Shown: piece after piece, positions 30,870-40,395 of the stretch
How the letters are laid out: each line of letters opens with the position of its first letter
How positions within the stretch are numbered: the stretch's first letter is position 1
Origin: Deltaproteobacteria bacterium
GTDB lineage: Bacteria > Myxococcota > UBA727 > VGSZ01
Direction: 5' to 3'
Assembly: GCA_016177705.1 (NCBI GenBank)
Contig: JACOUT010000003.1
Coordinates: 842,386-906,385 of the forward strand
Length of the DNA: 64,000 nucleotides
The notes under the pieces: generated by a model
Databases searched by the model: none
What the model was told of the DNA's origin: nothing
What the model saw: the letters and a program-made list of their open reading frames with translations, nothing else
Position numbers and translations under genes: made by a program

Positions 30870-31547
30870 CTACCTCCGTGCGACGCGCACCAACGCCACC
30901 GCCAGCTCGTCGACGAGCAGCAGGCGTCCCTCGGCACGATACGCGTCGCGCTCGGCCGCGGGCAGGGTGAGCTCGACGTTGCGCTCGCCAACGTCGTCGC
31001 CGAGCGGCCGGGCCTCCACCTCGAGGAAGCCGACGTAGCGACGCACGAAGGGGTCGAGCGCCTTGTAGAGCGCCTCCTTGAGCGCGAAGCGCACCAGCAC
31101 CTCGCGCCGCCGCACGTCCTCGTCGAGCGGCAACAGCTCCGCACGCTCGGCCTCCGTCAGCACGTGGGCCGCGATGTCGCGCGCATGCTCGCGCGGCGTC
31201 AGCGGCTCGACGTCGACGCCGACGCGGGCAGCGCCGCTCGCCGCCACCAGCGCCGCGGCCACCTCGTCCTTGTGGCTCAGGCTCAGACACAGCGGCGCCG
31301 GCACGCGCGGCGCCCCGCGATCGTCGGGCAAGATCGGCAGCGCGACCTCGGCGCCGAACGCCGCCAGCGCCTCGCGCGCCGCCAGCCGGCCCATGGCGAA
31401 GGTGCGCCGCCGGCGCTCGCCCCACGCCTGCGCCGCCGCCGCCTCCTCGGGGCGCAGGCGCGCGAGCAGCGCTGCCGCCGGCTCCGTTGAAAAAAAGCGC
31501 TGCAGCGCCAGCACACCCACGTCGGTGCGGCGCACGATGGGCGTCAC
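30870..31547 (-). CDS. 4'-phosphopantetheinyl transferase
   Basis: A 225-residue enzyme of the Sfp/AcpS superfamily, which transfers phosphopantetheine from CoA to a Ser of acyl or peptidyl carrier proteins. The motifs are VGVDVEPL (Mg2+ aspartate and glutamate), LSLSHKDEVAAAL before it, and FALKEALYKALDPF (the W/F-x-x-KEA-x-x-K signature). The GTG at 31547 overlaps the stop of the upstream cyclase gene. It may serve polyketide/nonribosomal peptide pathways or fatty acid synthesis; no carrier-protein gene is nearby. Confidence 0.85.
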   Translation of the reverse strand: MTPIVRRTDVGVLALQRFFSTEPAAALLARLRPEEAAAAQAWGERRRRTFAMGRLAAREALAAFGAEVALPILPDDRGAPRVPAPLCLSLSHKDEVAAALVAASGAARVGVDVEPLTPREHARDIAAHVLTEAERAELLPLDEDVRRREVLVRFALKEALYKALDPFVRRYVGFLEVEARPLGDDVGERNVELTLPAAERDAYRAEGRLLLVDELAVALVRVARR

Positions 31548-32857
31548 GCGTCGCGCGCCCTGGCGGCGCGTCGCACCGGGTCGGTGGTCTCGGCGCGCGG
31601 GCTCGCGACGTTGCGCCGCGGCCGCACGCGATAGAACGTCAGCGGCACGCCGATACCGTGCACCAGCGTCGGCGGCGACGCGGCGCCCTCGTACTGCGCC
31701 GACACCTGCGCGTAGGTCTCCTCCGCCACCACGAGGCCGAAGCGATGTGCGCGCGCCTCCTCTTCGAGCGCGGCGGCGAGCGCGGTCACCTCGCCCACCA
31801 CCACGGTCTCGGCGCGCGCGCGCCCGCCCACCGTGCCGACCACCGCCTCGCCGGTGGCGATGCCGATGCCGACGGCGAAAGGCTCGTCGCCGCGCTCCTT
31901 GCGCGCGCGCGCGAGCACCTCGACCTCCTGCTGCAGCTCGAGGCCGGCGGCGACCGCCTCCAGCTCGTCGTCCGGGCGGGCGCCGGCGACGCCCCACAGG
32001 CATTGGACGGTGTCGCCGAGCATCTTCTCGACGTGGCCGCCGTGCCCGAGCACGACGCGGCAGGTGGTGGCGTACAGCTCGTCGAGCAGGTGCAGCGTGG
32101 CCGCGGGCGGCTGACGCTGCAAGAGCGGCAAGAAGTCCACGACGTTGACGGTGAGCACCGTGACCTTGCGTTGCTGCGCGCGATCGCCCGCGACGACCGC
32201 GCGTGCCCGTTGGTCGCCGACGTGGCGTGCCAGCACCCCGTGCAGCCGCTCCTGCTCGCCGCGCTCGGCCGACAGCTCGAGCTCGGCCGGCGCGATGACG
32301 CGGCGGCGCACCAGGCTCGTGAGCGCGAGCGCGAGCCCGAGCGCGCCGAGCAGCGCCGCGCCGCCGCCGAGCGCGATCGACGCGCCCAGCTCGCGCGCGC
32401 CCGGTTCGGTCGACAGGCCGACCACCACCGAGCCCGCCGGCATGTCGCTGCCCGTGCCGCCGCGGTCGCGCGCCACCACGGTGGCTCTGACTTCGAGCAC
32501 GCCCGGGCGATGCTGCGCGTCGGCGCCCACGCTGCCGCCCACTGCGGCGCTCCCCTCGGATGCCACCAGCGCGCCGCTCGCGTCGCGCACCTCGAGGAAC
32601 ACCAGCTCGTCCTCGGCCTCGGTGCCGCGCACGGCCGCCTGCACGAACGACACCAGCGTGGCGCGGTCCTCGGCCGAGCCGGTCAGGCGCAGCACGTCGT
32701 AGAGCGTGACCGCTGAAAGCGCGACGCGGCGCCCCTCGGCGAGCAGGCGCGCGCGGCGCGCGCCCGTGGTCTCGAACGCGAACACGACGACCAACGCCGC
32801 AGCCGCCACCAGCGAGGCGGCGACCATCCACAGGGTCACGCGAGCGCGCGGCGGCAT
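31544..32857 (-). CDS. Class III adenylate/guanylate cyclase-like membrane protein
   Basis: A 437-residue protein with two transmembrane segments (about residues 8-28 and 158-182) enclosing a periplasmic sensor domain, then a class III cyclase homology domain from about 232. The first metal-binding Asp of the family (in the LFADI.GF region) is replaced by N238 in VLTVNVVDF, while the second (D282 in KMLGDTVQ) is kept, as are GIGIATGEAVVG and the VVGEVTALAAALE region. It may be inactive or a regulatory homologue. It appears to be in an operon with topoisomerase VI A upstream and the phosphopantetheinyl transferase downstream. Confidence 0.75.
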   Translation of the reverse strand: MPPRARVTLWMVAASLVAAAALVVVFAFETTGARRARLLAEGRRVALSAVTLYDVLRLTGSAEDRATLVSFVQAAVRGTEAEDELVFLEVRDASGALVASEGSAAVGGSVGADAQHRPGVLEVRATVVARDRGGTGSDMPAGSVVVGLSTEPGARELGASIALGGGAALLGALGLALALTSLVRRRVIAPAELELSAERGEQERLHGVLARHVGDQRARAVVAGDRAQQRKVTVLTVNVVDFLPLLQRQPPAATLHLLDELYATTCRVVLGHGGHVEKMLGDTVQCLWGVAGARPDDELEAVAAGLELQQEVEVLARARKERGDEPFAVGIGIATGEAVVGTVGGRARAETVVVGEVTALAAALEEEARAHRFGLVVAEETYAQVSAQYEGAASPPTLVHGIGVPLTFYRVRPRRNVASPRAETTDPVRRAARARDA

Positions 32858-32879
32858 GACGGCACCCCCAAACGAACGG

Positions 32880-34070
32880 TCACGGGAGAAACTTGTCGAC
32901 GTGCTTGAGCTTGGCGGGCAGGTACTCGTCGATGACGAAATTGAGCCCGTGCAGCGACAGCGCCTGTTGCTCGGCGCGCTTCTCCATCTTCATCAACAGG
33001 TCGATGGCGTCGCGCCAGGGCTTCTGGCTCTGGAAGAAGGGATCGTTCTTGAGCGCGTCGAAGGCGCGCTTCATGTCCATCTCGGCGAGCGGGTGGGTCG
33101 CCTTGCCGAGGTCGAAGTCGACGATGTCTTGCGGCGTCAGCCCCAGATACTTGACGTGGGGCACGCAGAAGAACTGGTTGATGTGCGCCGCGTTGCCCGA
33201 GCCCACCTTGAGCGTGCGGTAGATGTTGGCGAAGCCGTAGGGATCGCAGTCGGTGAAGGCGTAGACCGGGATGTTCACCTGCTCGGAGAGCAGGCGCACG
33301 AAGCGTCGACAGGCGCGCGTCGGCACGCCGCCCATCGACACCAGCACGCAGCCTGCTTGCTGCCAGTACTTGTGGCTCTGCAGGCGCTGGAACATGCCCT
33401 GGGTCTCGATGCACAGGATGAACTTGGCCTTGGTGCGGAACTTCAGGTGCTCCACCCACGAGGGCACCGCGTAGGCGCCCGAGCCAAAGCGCGTGCAGTC
33501 GATCTCGATCGACTCGCCCGTGTCGAGGTCGTGGTCGATGACGACGAGCTCGCCCGCGACCGCGCCGCCGTGCTGATCGGGGATGTAGCGCAGCTGCTCG
33601 CGCGACACGCCGTTCGACGAGAACAGCGCCTCGATGTCGTCCATCACCGTGTCGGACTCCGACTGCTCGTCGAAGCGCGCGTCGCCCCAGTTCTTCGACT
33701 GGTAGTACGCGTCTCGCTTGGTGGCGAAGTCGTCGTTGGCCACCAGCTCCTTGGAGAGCGCCATCATCTTGAGCGTCTGCGCGAAGGTCTTGACGGTGGC
33801 GACGGAGAGCGTGCGCACCTTCTTGTCCTTGCCGATCTCGAAGAAGCCCTTCTTCGGGTCGTACTTGACGTTGGAGAGCGCGCGCACCGGCATCTTCAGC
33901 TCGGGCTTCTTCTTCTTGTTGATCATGTCGCGGATGCCGGCGGCGGCGTCGCGGATGGCCTCGAGCGTGGCCTGGTCCTTCGGGTCGTTCGCCTTCTTGC
34001 CCGGCGGCGCGCGCTTGGCGCCGGCGGGCGGCGCCTCCTTGGCGGGCGGGCTCTTCTTCTTCGTTGCCAT
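32880..34070 (-). CDS. top6A: DNA topoisomerase VI subunit A
   Basis: A 396-residue cleavage subunit, homologous to Spo11. A Lys/Pro-rich N-terminus (about 60 residues) is followed by the 5Y-CAP domain with RDAYYQSKNWGD; the probable DNA-linking tyrosine is Y123. The Toprim domain has E222 (LCIETQGMF) and D274-x-D276 (FTDCDPYGFANIY). The 'TRFGSGAYAVPS' segment is also family-typical. The partner subunit B is encoded on the other strand about 2.9 kb away, so the two subunits are not cotranscribed as they usually are. Confidence 0.93.
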   Translation of the reverse strand: MATKKKSPPAKEAPPAGAKRAPPGKKANDPKDQATLEAIRDAAAGIRDMINKKKKPELKMPVRALSNVKYDPKKGFFEIGKDKKVRTLSVATVKTFAQTLKMMALSKELVANDDFATKRDAYYQSKNWGDARFDEQSESDTVMDDIEALFSSNGVSREQLRYIPDQHGGAVAGELVVIDHDLDTGESIEIDCTRFGSGAYAVPSWVEHLKFRTKAKFILCIETQGMFQRLQSHKYWQQAGCVLVSMGGVPTRACRRFVRLLSEQVNIPVYAFTDCDPYGFANIYRTLKVGSGNAAHINQFFCVPHVKYLGLTPQDIVDFDLGKATHPLAEMDMKRAFDALKNDPFFQSQKPWRDAIDLLMKMEKRAEQQALSLHGLNFVIDEYLPAKLKHVDKFLP

Positions 34071-34156
34071 TCGCCTCGACTAGCACAGCCGATCGGCGTT
34101 CGGGGAGACTGCGCGGCCGGCCCGATTGGTGAAAGAATGCGGCCAACGGGGGTGCC

Positions 34157-35272
34157 ATGACCGATCAGCCCGACCGGCCCAGCTTGATCGATACCCCCGA
34201 GCTGTTGATCCAGGCCGCACCCTCGAGCCCGCCCTGGCTCGCGTGTGATCTCGAGGTGGTCGGCGTCGCCGAGTTGGTCGGCACCCTGATCGCGGCGCGG
34301 CGCACCGGTCGCCTCGAGATCACCGACGCCGGCGGCGCTCGCTCGCTGTTCTTCGAGAGCGGCGAGTTCACCGGCGCCTCCTCCACGCACTCCGCCGACC
34401 GCCTGGGCGAGGTGCTGTGGCGCGCCGGCCGGCTGACGCTCGACCAGCTCATGATCGCCGCCGAGCAGGTGAAGGAGGGCAAGATGATTGGCCGCGCCCT
34501 CGTCGAGCTCGGCTTCTTGCAGCCAGGCGAGCTGCGCCGCGCGCTCATCGATCAGGCGGTGCAGGTGTTTCAGGCCGCGTGCGTCGAGGAGACCGGCTAC
34601 GGCATCTTCCGCGCCGACCAGTTCCACAAGAACCCGATCCGCTTCGGCGTCTCCACCAACAAGCTGGTCGAGAGCGCGGTGGCGAGCGCGCGCGGCTACC
34701 GCGAGCTGCTGCGCAAGCTCGGCTCGCTCGATCGGCCGGTGGACGTCGTCACCCCCGTGGCCAAGGATCCGCTGGACGAGCGCGCCACTGCCGTGTTGCA
34801 GCTCGTGGCGTCGGCCAGGAAGAAGGAGCTGACCGGTCGCGAGCTCATCGCCAAGGCCAACCTGGCGCGCGTCGAAGGTGCGCGCGCGCTGTTCACGCTC
34901 GTCGAGATGGGCTGCGTTCGCATGCGCGCTTCGGCCGCCGACGAGGCGCTGCGCATCAAGCGCCTGTGCGCCGCCATCAACCTGGCCATGGCCGCGCTCG
35001 ACGACGCCGGCTTCGGCGTGGGCGCGCAGGTGCGCGAGCACTTCGACAGCCCGCCGCCCGCCTTCGAGGAGGCGCTCGCCAACCTGACGCTCGAGCAGCC
35101 GATCGACGAGAGCGACGCGGTCGAGCAGGCCAAGTTCATCGCCGGCGGGCAGCAGGCGATGATCAAGGCGCTCGAGGCCGTGCTCGACGACGCGCTGCTG
35201 CAGGCGGCCGACACGCTCCCGGAGCTCTTGACGCAGAAGGTGCGCGAGCGCGTCAGGGCGCTCGGGGTGTAG
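34157..35272 (+). CDS. DUF4388 (PATAN)-domain protein
   Basis: A 371-residue cytoplasmic protein. The N-terminal region (about 35-130) has GTLIAARRTGRLEITD and SLFFESGEFTGASS, the typical opening of DUF4388/PATAN domains found in gliding and predatory bacteria and linked to response-regulator systems. The rest is helical, with ARKKELTGRELIAKAN suggesting a winged-helix. A GGGGGTG ribosome site precedes the ATG. It is divergent from top6A. Role unknown; regulation of motility or development is inferred from homologues only. Confidence 0.7.
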   Translation: MTDQPDRPSLIDTPELLIQAAPSSPPWLACDLEVVGVAELVGTLIAARRTGRLEITDAGGARSLFFESGEFTGASSTHSADRLGEVLWRAGRLTLDQLMIAAEQVKEGKMIGRALVELGFLQPGELRRALIDQAVQVFQAACVEETGYGIFRADQFHKNPIRFGVSTNKLVESAVASARGYRELLRKLGSLDRPVDVVTPVAKDPLDERATAVLQLVASARKKELTGRELIAKANLARVEGARALFTLVEMGCVRMRASAADEALRIKRLCAAINLAMAALDDAGFGVGAQVREHFDSPPPAFEEALANLTLEQPIDESDAVEQAKFIAGGQQAMIKALEAVLDDALLQAADTLPELLTQKVRERVRALGV

Positions 35273-35284
35273 CGCCGTCGGCGA

Positions 35285-37456
35285 TCAGAACGCGCGCAGC
35301 CCGACCATCAAGGCGCGCCCCGGCTTGGGGCCGTAGATCGGGTGATAGGCGTCGAACACGTTGGCCAGGCTGAGCGTGCCCTCGACGTGCTCGAACAAGC
35401 TCTGGCGCAGGCCGAAGGTGGTGACGAGCGAGGCGGGCGCGACGCTGACGACGTCGAGCGGCCGCTCGGACATGACATCGCCGCGCACGAAGATCACGGT
35501 GCCGGTCTCTTCGACCCGAAAGCGCGCGTTGATGTCGAGCGAGTGCGCGGGCCGCAGCGGCAACGACACCGCGCCCTCGTCAGGGGAGCAGAACCAGGGG
35601 TTGTCGCTGGGGCACGAGGAGGAGTCGACCGCGTTGATCAGGTACTGGTAGCTGACGTCGAGACCGAGCCCGACGAAGGGCCCGAGCGTGGCGCGCACGT
35701 TGACGCCCGAGGTGTAGGCGCGCGCGCGGTTCTCGTAGGAGAACACCGGCACCCCGTCCTCGTTGCCTGCCGACGACTCGCCGATCAGATCCTCGAGCGC
35801 GTTCAGGTAGCTCTCGGCCGACAGCTTGGCCTCGGGGAACAGCTCCCACAGCACCTCGCCGCGCACGCCGTGGCTCTTCTCGGGCTTGAGGTTCGGGTTG
35901 CCCTCGACGATGTAGCCAAGCTCGCTGTGATCGAAGCGCAGCAGGCGCTCCTCGAAGCTCGGCAGGCGAAAGCCGCGGCCGTAGGAGGCGCGCAGCGCGA
36001 AGCCGGCGGGCAAGTCGAGGCGGGCCGCCAGCTTGGGGCCGAGCGCGAAGCCGGCGTCGTCGACCGAGGGGATGTAGCCGTCGACGCGCGCGCCCGGGAT
36101 GACGGTGAGCTGCTCGATGGGGCGCCACAGCACCTCGGCGTAGAGCGACGCCTGATCGCGCTCGCCGCCGCCGGGCAAGGTGTCCTCGCCGTCGCCGTTT
36201 TGGCGCGTCGCTTGCTGGCGCGTCAGCACCGCGCCGCCGGCGAACGACAGCTCGACGACGGCAGGCACGTCGGCGATCAAGGGCGCGCCGCCGCGCAGCT
36301 CGATGCGGCTCTCGAGCAGGCGCGCGTCGGTGCGCACGTCGGGCTCGGCCGGGCAGGGCGCGTCCCACGGCACGTCGCCGCAGAAGGCAGGGGGCTCCTC
36401 GGCGTCGCCGGCGGCGAGCTTGTCGAACAGGTGATGGAAGGTATCGAGGCGCAGGTCGAGCGCCAGGTTGCCGAGGCCGAGGTCGCTCTCGACCAACACG
36501 GCGGCGCCTACCTCGTCGCTGGTGTTGCGATCGCGAAAGGGCACGTCGGGCGAGGTGCGCGCGCTCGCCTGGCTGGCGGCGGCGTCGAGCGTGGCGCGCA
36601 CGCTGGTGTCCTCGAGCGCGCCCGGCAACGACAGCGCCGCCTCACCATGCAGGCCGAGCTGGCGGCGATCGGGCAGATCGGCCTTGCCGTCGGCGGTGGT
36701 CAGCACGTTCTGTCCGATCACGTAGCCGTCGGCGTCGAGCACGTCCTCCACCCCGCCGCGGTCGATGGCCGGCAGGTGGTTGCCGGTGACGTCGAGCCGC
36801 AGCGCCACCGGGCCGGCGCCGCCGCGCCCGTGCAGGCCGGCCGTGAAGCCCGACACGCCCGAGGCGAGCTGCCAGGAGGCCTCGGCCTCGCCGCCGAAGG
36901 AGAGCGCGGGCTTCTTGGTGACGATGTTGACCACGCCACCGAGCGCCTCCGAGCCGTAGAGCGCGCTCATGGGCCCGCGCACGATCTCGATGCGCTCGAC
37001 GCTGCCGGCGGAGACCGGCAGGCGCCCGACGTCGACCCGGTTGTTGACGCGGCCGTTCACGGGCCGTCCGTCGACCAGGATGAGCACGTGGCGGCCGTCG
37101 AGCCCGTCGAGCTGCACCTCCTGGCCGAGGCCCATCGAGCTGTTGAGCTGGATGCCCGCCTGATCTTCCAGCACCTCGGCGAGCGTGCGCGCGCCGCTCT
37201 CCCTGAGCGCGGCCGAGTCGATCACCTCGGTGCGCGTGGTCTTCTGCTTGGTGTCGACGCGCGAGCCGGTGACGGTGATGGTGCGCGTCGGGTCTTCGAG
37301 CGCGGGGTCGTCGAGCGTGTACAGCTTGCCGCCGTGCACCTGGTACAGCTCGCCGTCGATCTCGAGGATGTCGCCCTCGATGGCGTCGGGCGGCGCCGGC
37401 GGCCCCTCGGCCAGGGCCACAAGCAGTGCGAGCGAGAGCAGCGGCAACGTCGACAT
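35285..37456 (-). CDS. TonB-dependent outer-membrane receptor
   Basis: A 723-residue receptor with signal peptide, an unusual N-terminal extension (GDILEIDGELYQVHGGKLYTL) and a TonB-box-like TRTITVTGSR. The plug domain shows TLAEVLEDQAGIQL, HVLILVDGRPVNG and VERIEIVRGPMSALYGSEALGGVVNIV. A 22-strand barrel follows (many alternating aromatic strands), ending in VGLRAF with a terminal Phe as expected. It imports a large ligand such as a siderophore or vitamin B12-like compound; no Fur box was identified. It is divergent from the rhomboid gene (36 nt between starts). Confidence 0.92.
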   Translation of the reverse strand: MSTLPLLSLALLVALAEGPPAPPDAIEGDILEIDGELYQVHGGKLYTLDDPALEDPTRTITVTGSRVDTKQKTTRTEVIDSAALRESGARTLAEVLEDQAGIQLNSSMGLGQEVQLDGLDGRHVLILVDGRPVNGRVNNRVDVGRLPVSAGSVERIEIVRGPMSALYGSEALGGVVNIVTKKPALSFGGEAEASWQLASGVSGFTAGLHGRGGAGPVALRLDVTGNHLPAIDRGGVEDVLDADGYVIGQNVLTTADGKADLPDRRQLGLHGEAALSLPGALEDTSVRATLDAAASQASARTSPDVPFRDRNTSDEVGAAVLVESDLGLGNLALDLRLDTFHHLFDKLAAGDAEEPPAFCGDVPWDAPCPAEPDVRTDARLLESRIELRGGAPLIADVPAVVELSFAGGAVLTRQQATRQNGDGEDTLPGGGERDQASLYAEVLWRPIEQLTVIPGARVDGYIPSVDDAGFALGPKLAARLDLPAGFALRASYGRGFRLPSFEERLLRFDHSELGYIVEGNPNLKPEKSHGVRGEVLWELFPEAKLSAESYLNALEDLIGESSAGNEDGVPVFSYENRARAYTSGVNVRATLGPFVGLGLDVSYQYLINAVDSSSCPSDNPWFCSPDEGAVSLPLRPAHSLDINARFRVEETGTVIFVRGDVMSERPLDVVSVAPASLVTTFGLRQSLFEHVEGTLSLANVFDAYHPIYGPKPGRALMVGLRAF

Positions 37457-37492
37457 GGCGCGACAGCATAGCGCGCGTTAGGGTGCTCGGGC

Positions 37493-38893
37493 GTGTCCAC
37501 CCCCGACGCCGGCCAGCCCGAAGAGCCCGGAGCGCCCGATGCGGCGCCGCGCCGCCTCGATCTGACGGGGCGCTGGGCCACCACCACCCTGTCGCTGCTC
37601 AACCTGGCGATGTTCCTGGTGATGCTGCTCGCCGGCGCGTCGGCGCTGCACGTCAGCATGGAGCACGCGGTGGCGGCGGGCGCGGCCGATCCGGGGCGCG
37701 TCTGGCAGGGCGAGCCCTGGCGCCTGTTGACCGCCTGCTTCGTCCACCTCGGCTTCTGGCACGTGGCGCTCAACGTTTGGGTCTTGTGGCAGCTCGGTAC
37801 CCTGCTCGAGCGGCTGATCGGCGGCGCGCGCCTGCTGCTCGTCTACGTCGCTGCCGGCGTCTTTGGCTTCGGCGTCAGCGTGTCGCTGCTCGCAGTACCG
37901 ACGGCGGGCGCCTCGGGCGCGGTCTTCGGCATCGTCGGTGCGCTGCTCGCGGTCGCGGGCCTGGCGCGCGACCGCGAGCTCGGCCGCGCCTTGGTACGCA
38001 CGCTGGTGCCCTTCATCGTCGCCACCTTCCTGCTCGGCTTCCTGGTGCCGGGCATCGACAACGCCGCGCATGCAGGCGGGCTCGTCTTCGGTTGGCTGCT
38101 CGGCTACGGCCTGCAGCAGGGTGAGGACGCGAGCGGTGCCGCCAAGGGCGGCTTTCTCGGCACGGTGGCGCTGGTGGCGAGCGGCGTCGCGCTCGCGCTC
38201 GTCGTCGCCTACTCGGCGCGGCCGCTGTTGTCGCCGCGCTACCATGCGATCGCCGGCCTGGCCGCGCTCGCCGACAAGAAGCCCGACGTCGCCAAGGGAC
38301 ACGCCGAGGAGGTGGTGCGGCTCGCGCCCAACGACGCGGCGTCGCTGATGCTGCTCGCGCGCATGCGCGATGAGGCCGGTGACCTGGCGCAGGCCGACAA
38401 GCTCGCGGCGCAGGCGTTGCAGTTGTTTCACCCGGATGCCGAGCGCGCCTACGCCGAGGCGACGCACCGTCTGGCGCCTTGGGGCGACGACGGCGACGGC
38501 CTGTGGGGCGACCTGCGCACCAACGCGCTCGTGTGTCGGGCGGCGCTCGCGCAGGTCGGCGCCGCGCCCGCCCCCGAGATGAGGAACCAGTGCGCCTGGC
38601 TCAAGCTGCGCGCGCAAGACCCCGCGGTGAAGGACGCCGCAGGCGCGCTGCCGATCGCGCGCGCCGCGGTGGCCGACAGCGAGGGCAAGATCGGCTCCAT
38701 CGTGCACACGCTGGCCGTGGCGCTGGCCGACAACGGCGACCCGGCCGAGGGCCTGGCCATGCTCGAGAAGCTCGCGGCCGAGGGCCGCGCCGACGAGCTA
38801 CCCCGCGGCTTCCTCGACGAGGAACGGCGGCGCCTCAAGCGCCTGTCGTCCGGGGCGGAACAGGCGCCCAAAGATCCGGTAGGATCGCCCTGA
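37493..38893 (+). CDS. Rhomboid-family intramembrane serine protease with helical tail
   Basis: A 466-residue protein with GTG start. Six transmembrane segments fill residues 30-215. The catalytic Ser is S141 in GASGAVFG, the His is H193 in NAAHAGG, and the oxyanion asparagine is N94 in HVALN. The C-terminal 250 residues are soluble and TPR-like (repeated helical pairs, for example LARMRDEAGDLAQADKLAAQAL). Rhomboids cleave transmembrane helices of their substrates. Its stop overlaps the ATG of the MXAN_5187-like gene (TGATG), indicating coupling. Confidence 0.88.
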   Translation: MSTPDAGQPEEPGAPDAAPRRLDLTGRWATTTLSLLNLAMFLVMLLAGASALHVSMEHAVAAGAADPGRVWQGEPWRLLTACFVHLGFWHVALNVWVLWQLGTLLERLIGGARLLLVYVAAGVFGFGVSVSLLAVPTAGASGAVFGIVGALLAVAGLARDRELGRALVRTLVPFIVATFLLGFLVPGIDNAAHAGGLVFGWLLGYGLQQGEDASGAAKGGFLGTVALVASGVALALVVAYSARPLLSPRYHAIAGLAALADKKPDVAKGHAEEVVRLAPNDAASLMLLARMRDEAGDLAQADKLAAQALQLFHPDAERAYAEATHRLAPWGDDGDGLWGDLRTNALVCRAALAQVGAAPAPEMRNQCAWLKLRAQDPAVKDAAGALPIARAAVADSEGKIGSIVHTLAVALADNGDPAEGLAMLEKLAAEGRADELPRGFLDEERRRLKRLSSGAEQAPKDPVGSP

Positions 38894-39663
38894 TGGCAGT
38901 CCGCTCGGGCCACAAGGACGAACTCGACGAGATCGAGAAGCGCATGGAGGAGCTCCGGCGCAGGTTCGATCTCTATTTCGTGGGCTCGCCCGAGCAGAAG
39001 ACGCCGCCGACAACGCACCAAGCGCAGGTGGGCGGCGAGCTGCGCCGCATGCGCGAGGACGAGGTTCGTAGCTGGCACACCGTCGACCGGTTCCGCTTCG
39101 CCCAGATCTTCGCCCGTTTCGTCTCGATGGACCGCCTGTGGGCGCGCACGCTCAAACAGATCGAAGACGGCGTCTACAAGCGCGACAAGTTCAAGGTGCA
39201 GCACAACAAGAAGAAGGCGGCCGGGCCCACCGACACGGCGGTCGGCGATCGTCCGGCCGGGATCGACTCGCTCGACAACATGGACGTGGACGTCACCTCC
39301 TTCTCCGAGGAGGGCTTGATCCACTCGCAAGCGCCGTCGGCGACGTCGCAACTCGGCAAGGCGGCGGCGCCGCGCGGCGCACCCGCCCCGGTCGCCGGCG
39401 TGTCGCCGCCACCGCAGCGCCCTGCCGGCGCGCCCGCCGGCGGGCAGCCCGGCATGTCCGAGCAGCGCATCAAGCAGCTCTACGACGTCTACATGCAGGC
39501 CAAGAAGCGCGCCGGTGAGGCCTCGAGCCTGACGCTCGATCAGCTCAAGAAGCAGATCGAGAAGCAGGTGCCGCAGATCAAGGCCAAGCACAAGTGCGAC
39601 AACGTCGACTTCAAGGTCGTGTTGAAGGACGGCAAGGCCATGCTCAAGGCAGTGCCAAAGTAG
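38893..39663 (+). CDS. MXAN_5187 C-terminal-domain protein
   Basis: A 256-residue cytoplasmic protein. The N-terminal helical region (LDEIEKRMEELRRRFDLYFVG ... WHTVDRFRFAQIFARF) and the C-terminal domain (EQRIKQLYDVYMQAKKRAG ... VDFKVVLKDGKAMLKAVPK) are joined by a Pro/Ala-rich linker. I recognise this layout as the MXAN_5187-type family restricted mainly to Myxococcota. Function is unknown. Coupled to the rhomboid gene. Confidence 0.6.
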   Translation: MAVRSGHKDELDEIEKRMEELRRRFDLYFVGSPEQKTPPTTHQAQVGGELRRMREDEVRSWHTVDRFRFAQIFARFVSMDRLWARTLKQIEDGVYKRDKFKVQHNKKKAAGPTDTAVGDRPAGIDSLDNMDVDVTSFSEEGLIHSQAPSATSQLGKAAAPRGAPAPVAGVSPPPQRPAGAPAGGQPGMSEQRIKQLYDVYMQAKKRAGEASSLTLDQLKKQIEKQVPQIKAKHKCDNVDFKVVLKDGKAMLKAVPK

Positions 39664-39675
39664 AGCTGGCGTCGG

Positions 39676-40395
39676 CTACGGCAGCAGGCCGACCGCGGAG
39701 CGCGCCAGCCAGACCTCGAGGCCGTTGTCGAGGCGCACGCGCACGAAGGCGCCCTCCTCGTCGACCACCAAACCCGACAGGCCGGCGTGCGCAGTGAACG
39801 CCGTCGCCGCGCTCTCGCTCGGCTCCTTGTAGGCGTCCGCCTCGGCGAGCAGCAGCACCGCCTCGCGCGAGGCCTCGAAGCTGCGCCGCGCGAGCCAGAG
39901 CGCCCCACCGGCGACGACGAGCCCGAGCAAGCCCGCCAGCATCTGCGTGAGCCAGCGTCGGTCGAGCGCGCCGCGCGCGCACAGCGCGACACCGAGGAGC
40001 ACGAGCGGCAGTGCCACGGCCAAGCGAGCGGCGCCCGGCGGGGTCGCCTCGCCGAGCGCGTACAGCGGTGCGGTCGAGAGCTCGCCCGCCAGGCGGTCGG
40101 TGCGCTGCGCCAGCGCCACCTCGAGGTTGTGCCGTACGTCGTCGTCACGGGGGTCGAAGCGCCGCGCCGCTCGCAGGTGCAGCACGGCGTCGCCCAGGCG
40201 ATCCTGCTCGAGCGCCAGCGTGCCGAGGTTGTAGCGCAGGTCGCGCCCGTCGACGCCGTCGTCGAGCAGCGCGCGGTAGGCGTCGAACGCCGCCGCGTGC
40301 TCCTGGCGCGCCGCGAGCTCGGCGGCGCTCTTGAGCCGCGCCTCGGCGTCGGCGGGGGTCGCCAGCACGACGTGCAGCAAGAGCGCCAGCATCAT
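39676..40395 (-). CDS. batE: BatE-like TPR/SH3 protein
   Basis: A 239-residue exported/membrane protein: signal peptide, two to three TPR motifs (RYNLGTLALEQDRLGDAVLHLRAA in parts), two transmembrane helices (residues about 130-170) and a C-terminal SH3-like domain (LSGLVVDEEGAFVRVRLDNG). This is the BatE layout of the Bacteroides-aerotolerance (Bat) operon. Last gene of the operon; the ATG overlaps the end of batD (ATGA). Confidence 0.75.
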   Translation of the reverse strand: MMLALLLHVVLATPADAEARLKSAAELAARQEHAAAFDAYRALLDDGVDGRDLRYNLGTLALEQDRLGDAVLHLRAARRFDPRDDDVRHNLEVALAQRTDRLAGELSTAPLYALGEATPPGAARLAVALPLVLLGVALCARGALDRRWLTQMLAGLLGLVVAGGALWLARRSFEASREAVLLLAEADAYKEPSESAATAFTAHAGLSGLVVDEEGAFVRVRLDNGLEVWLARSAVGLLP

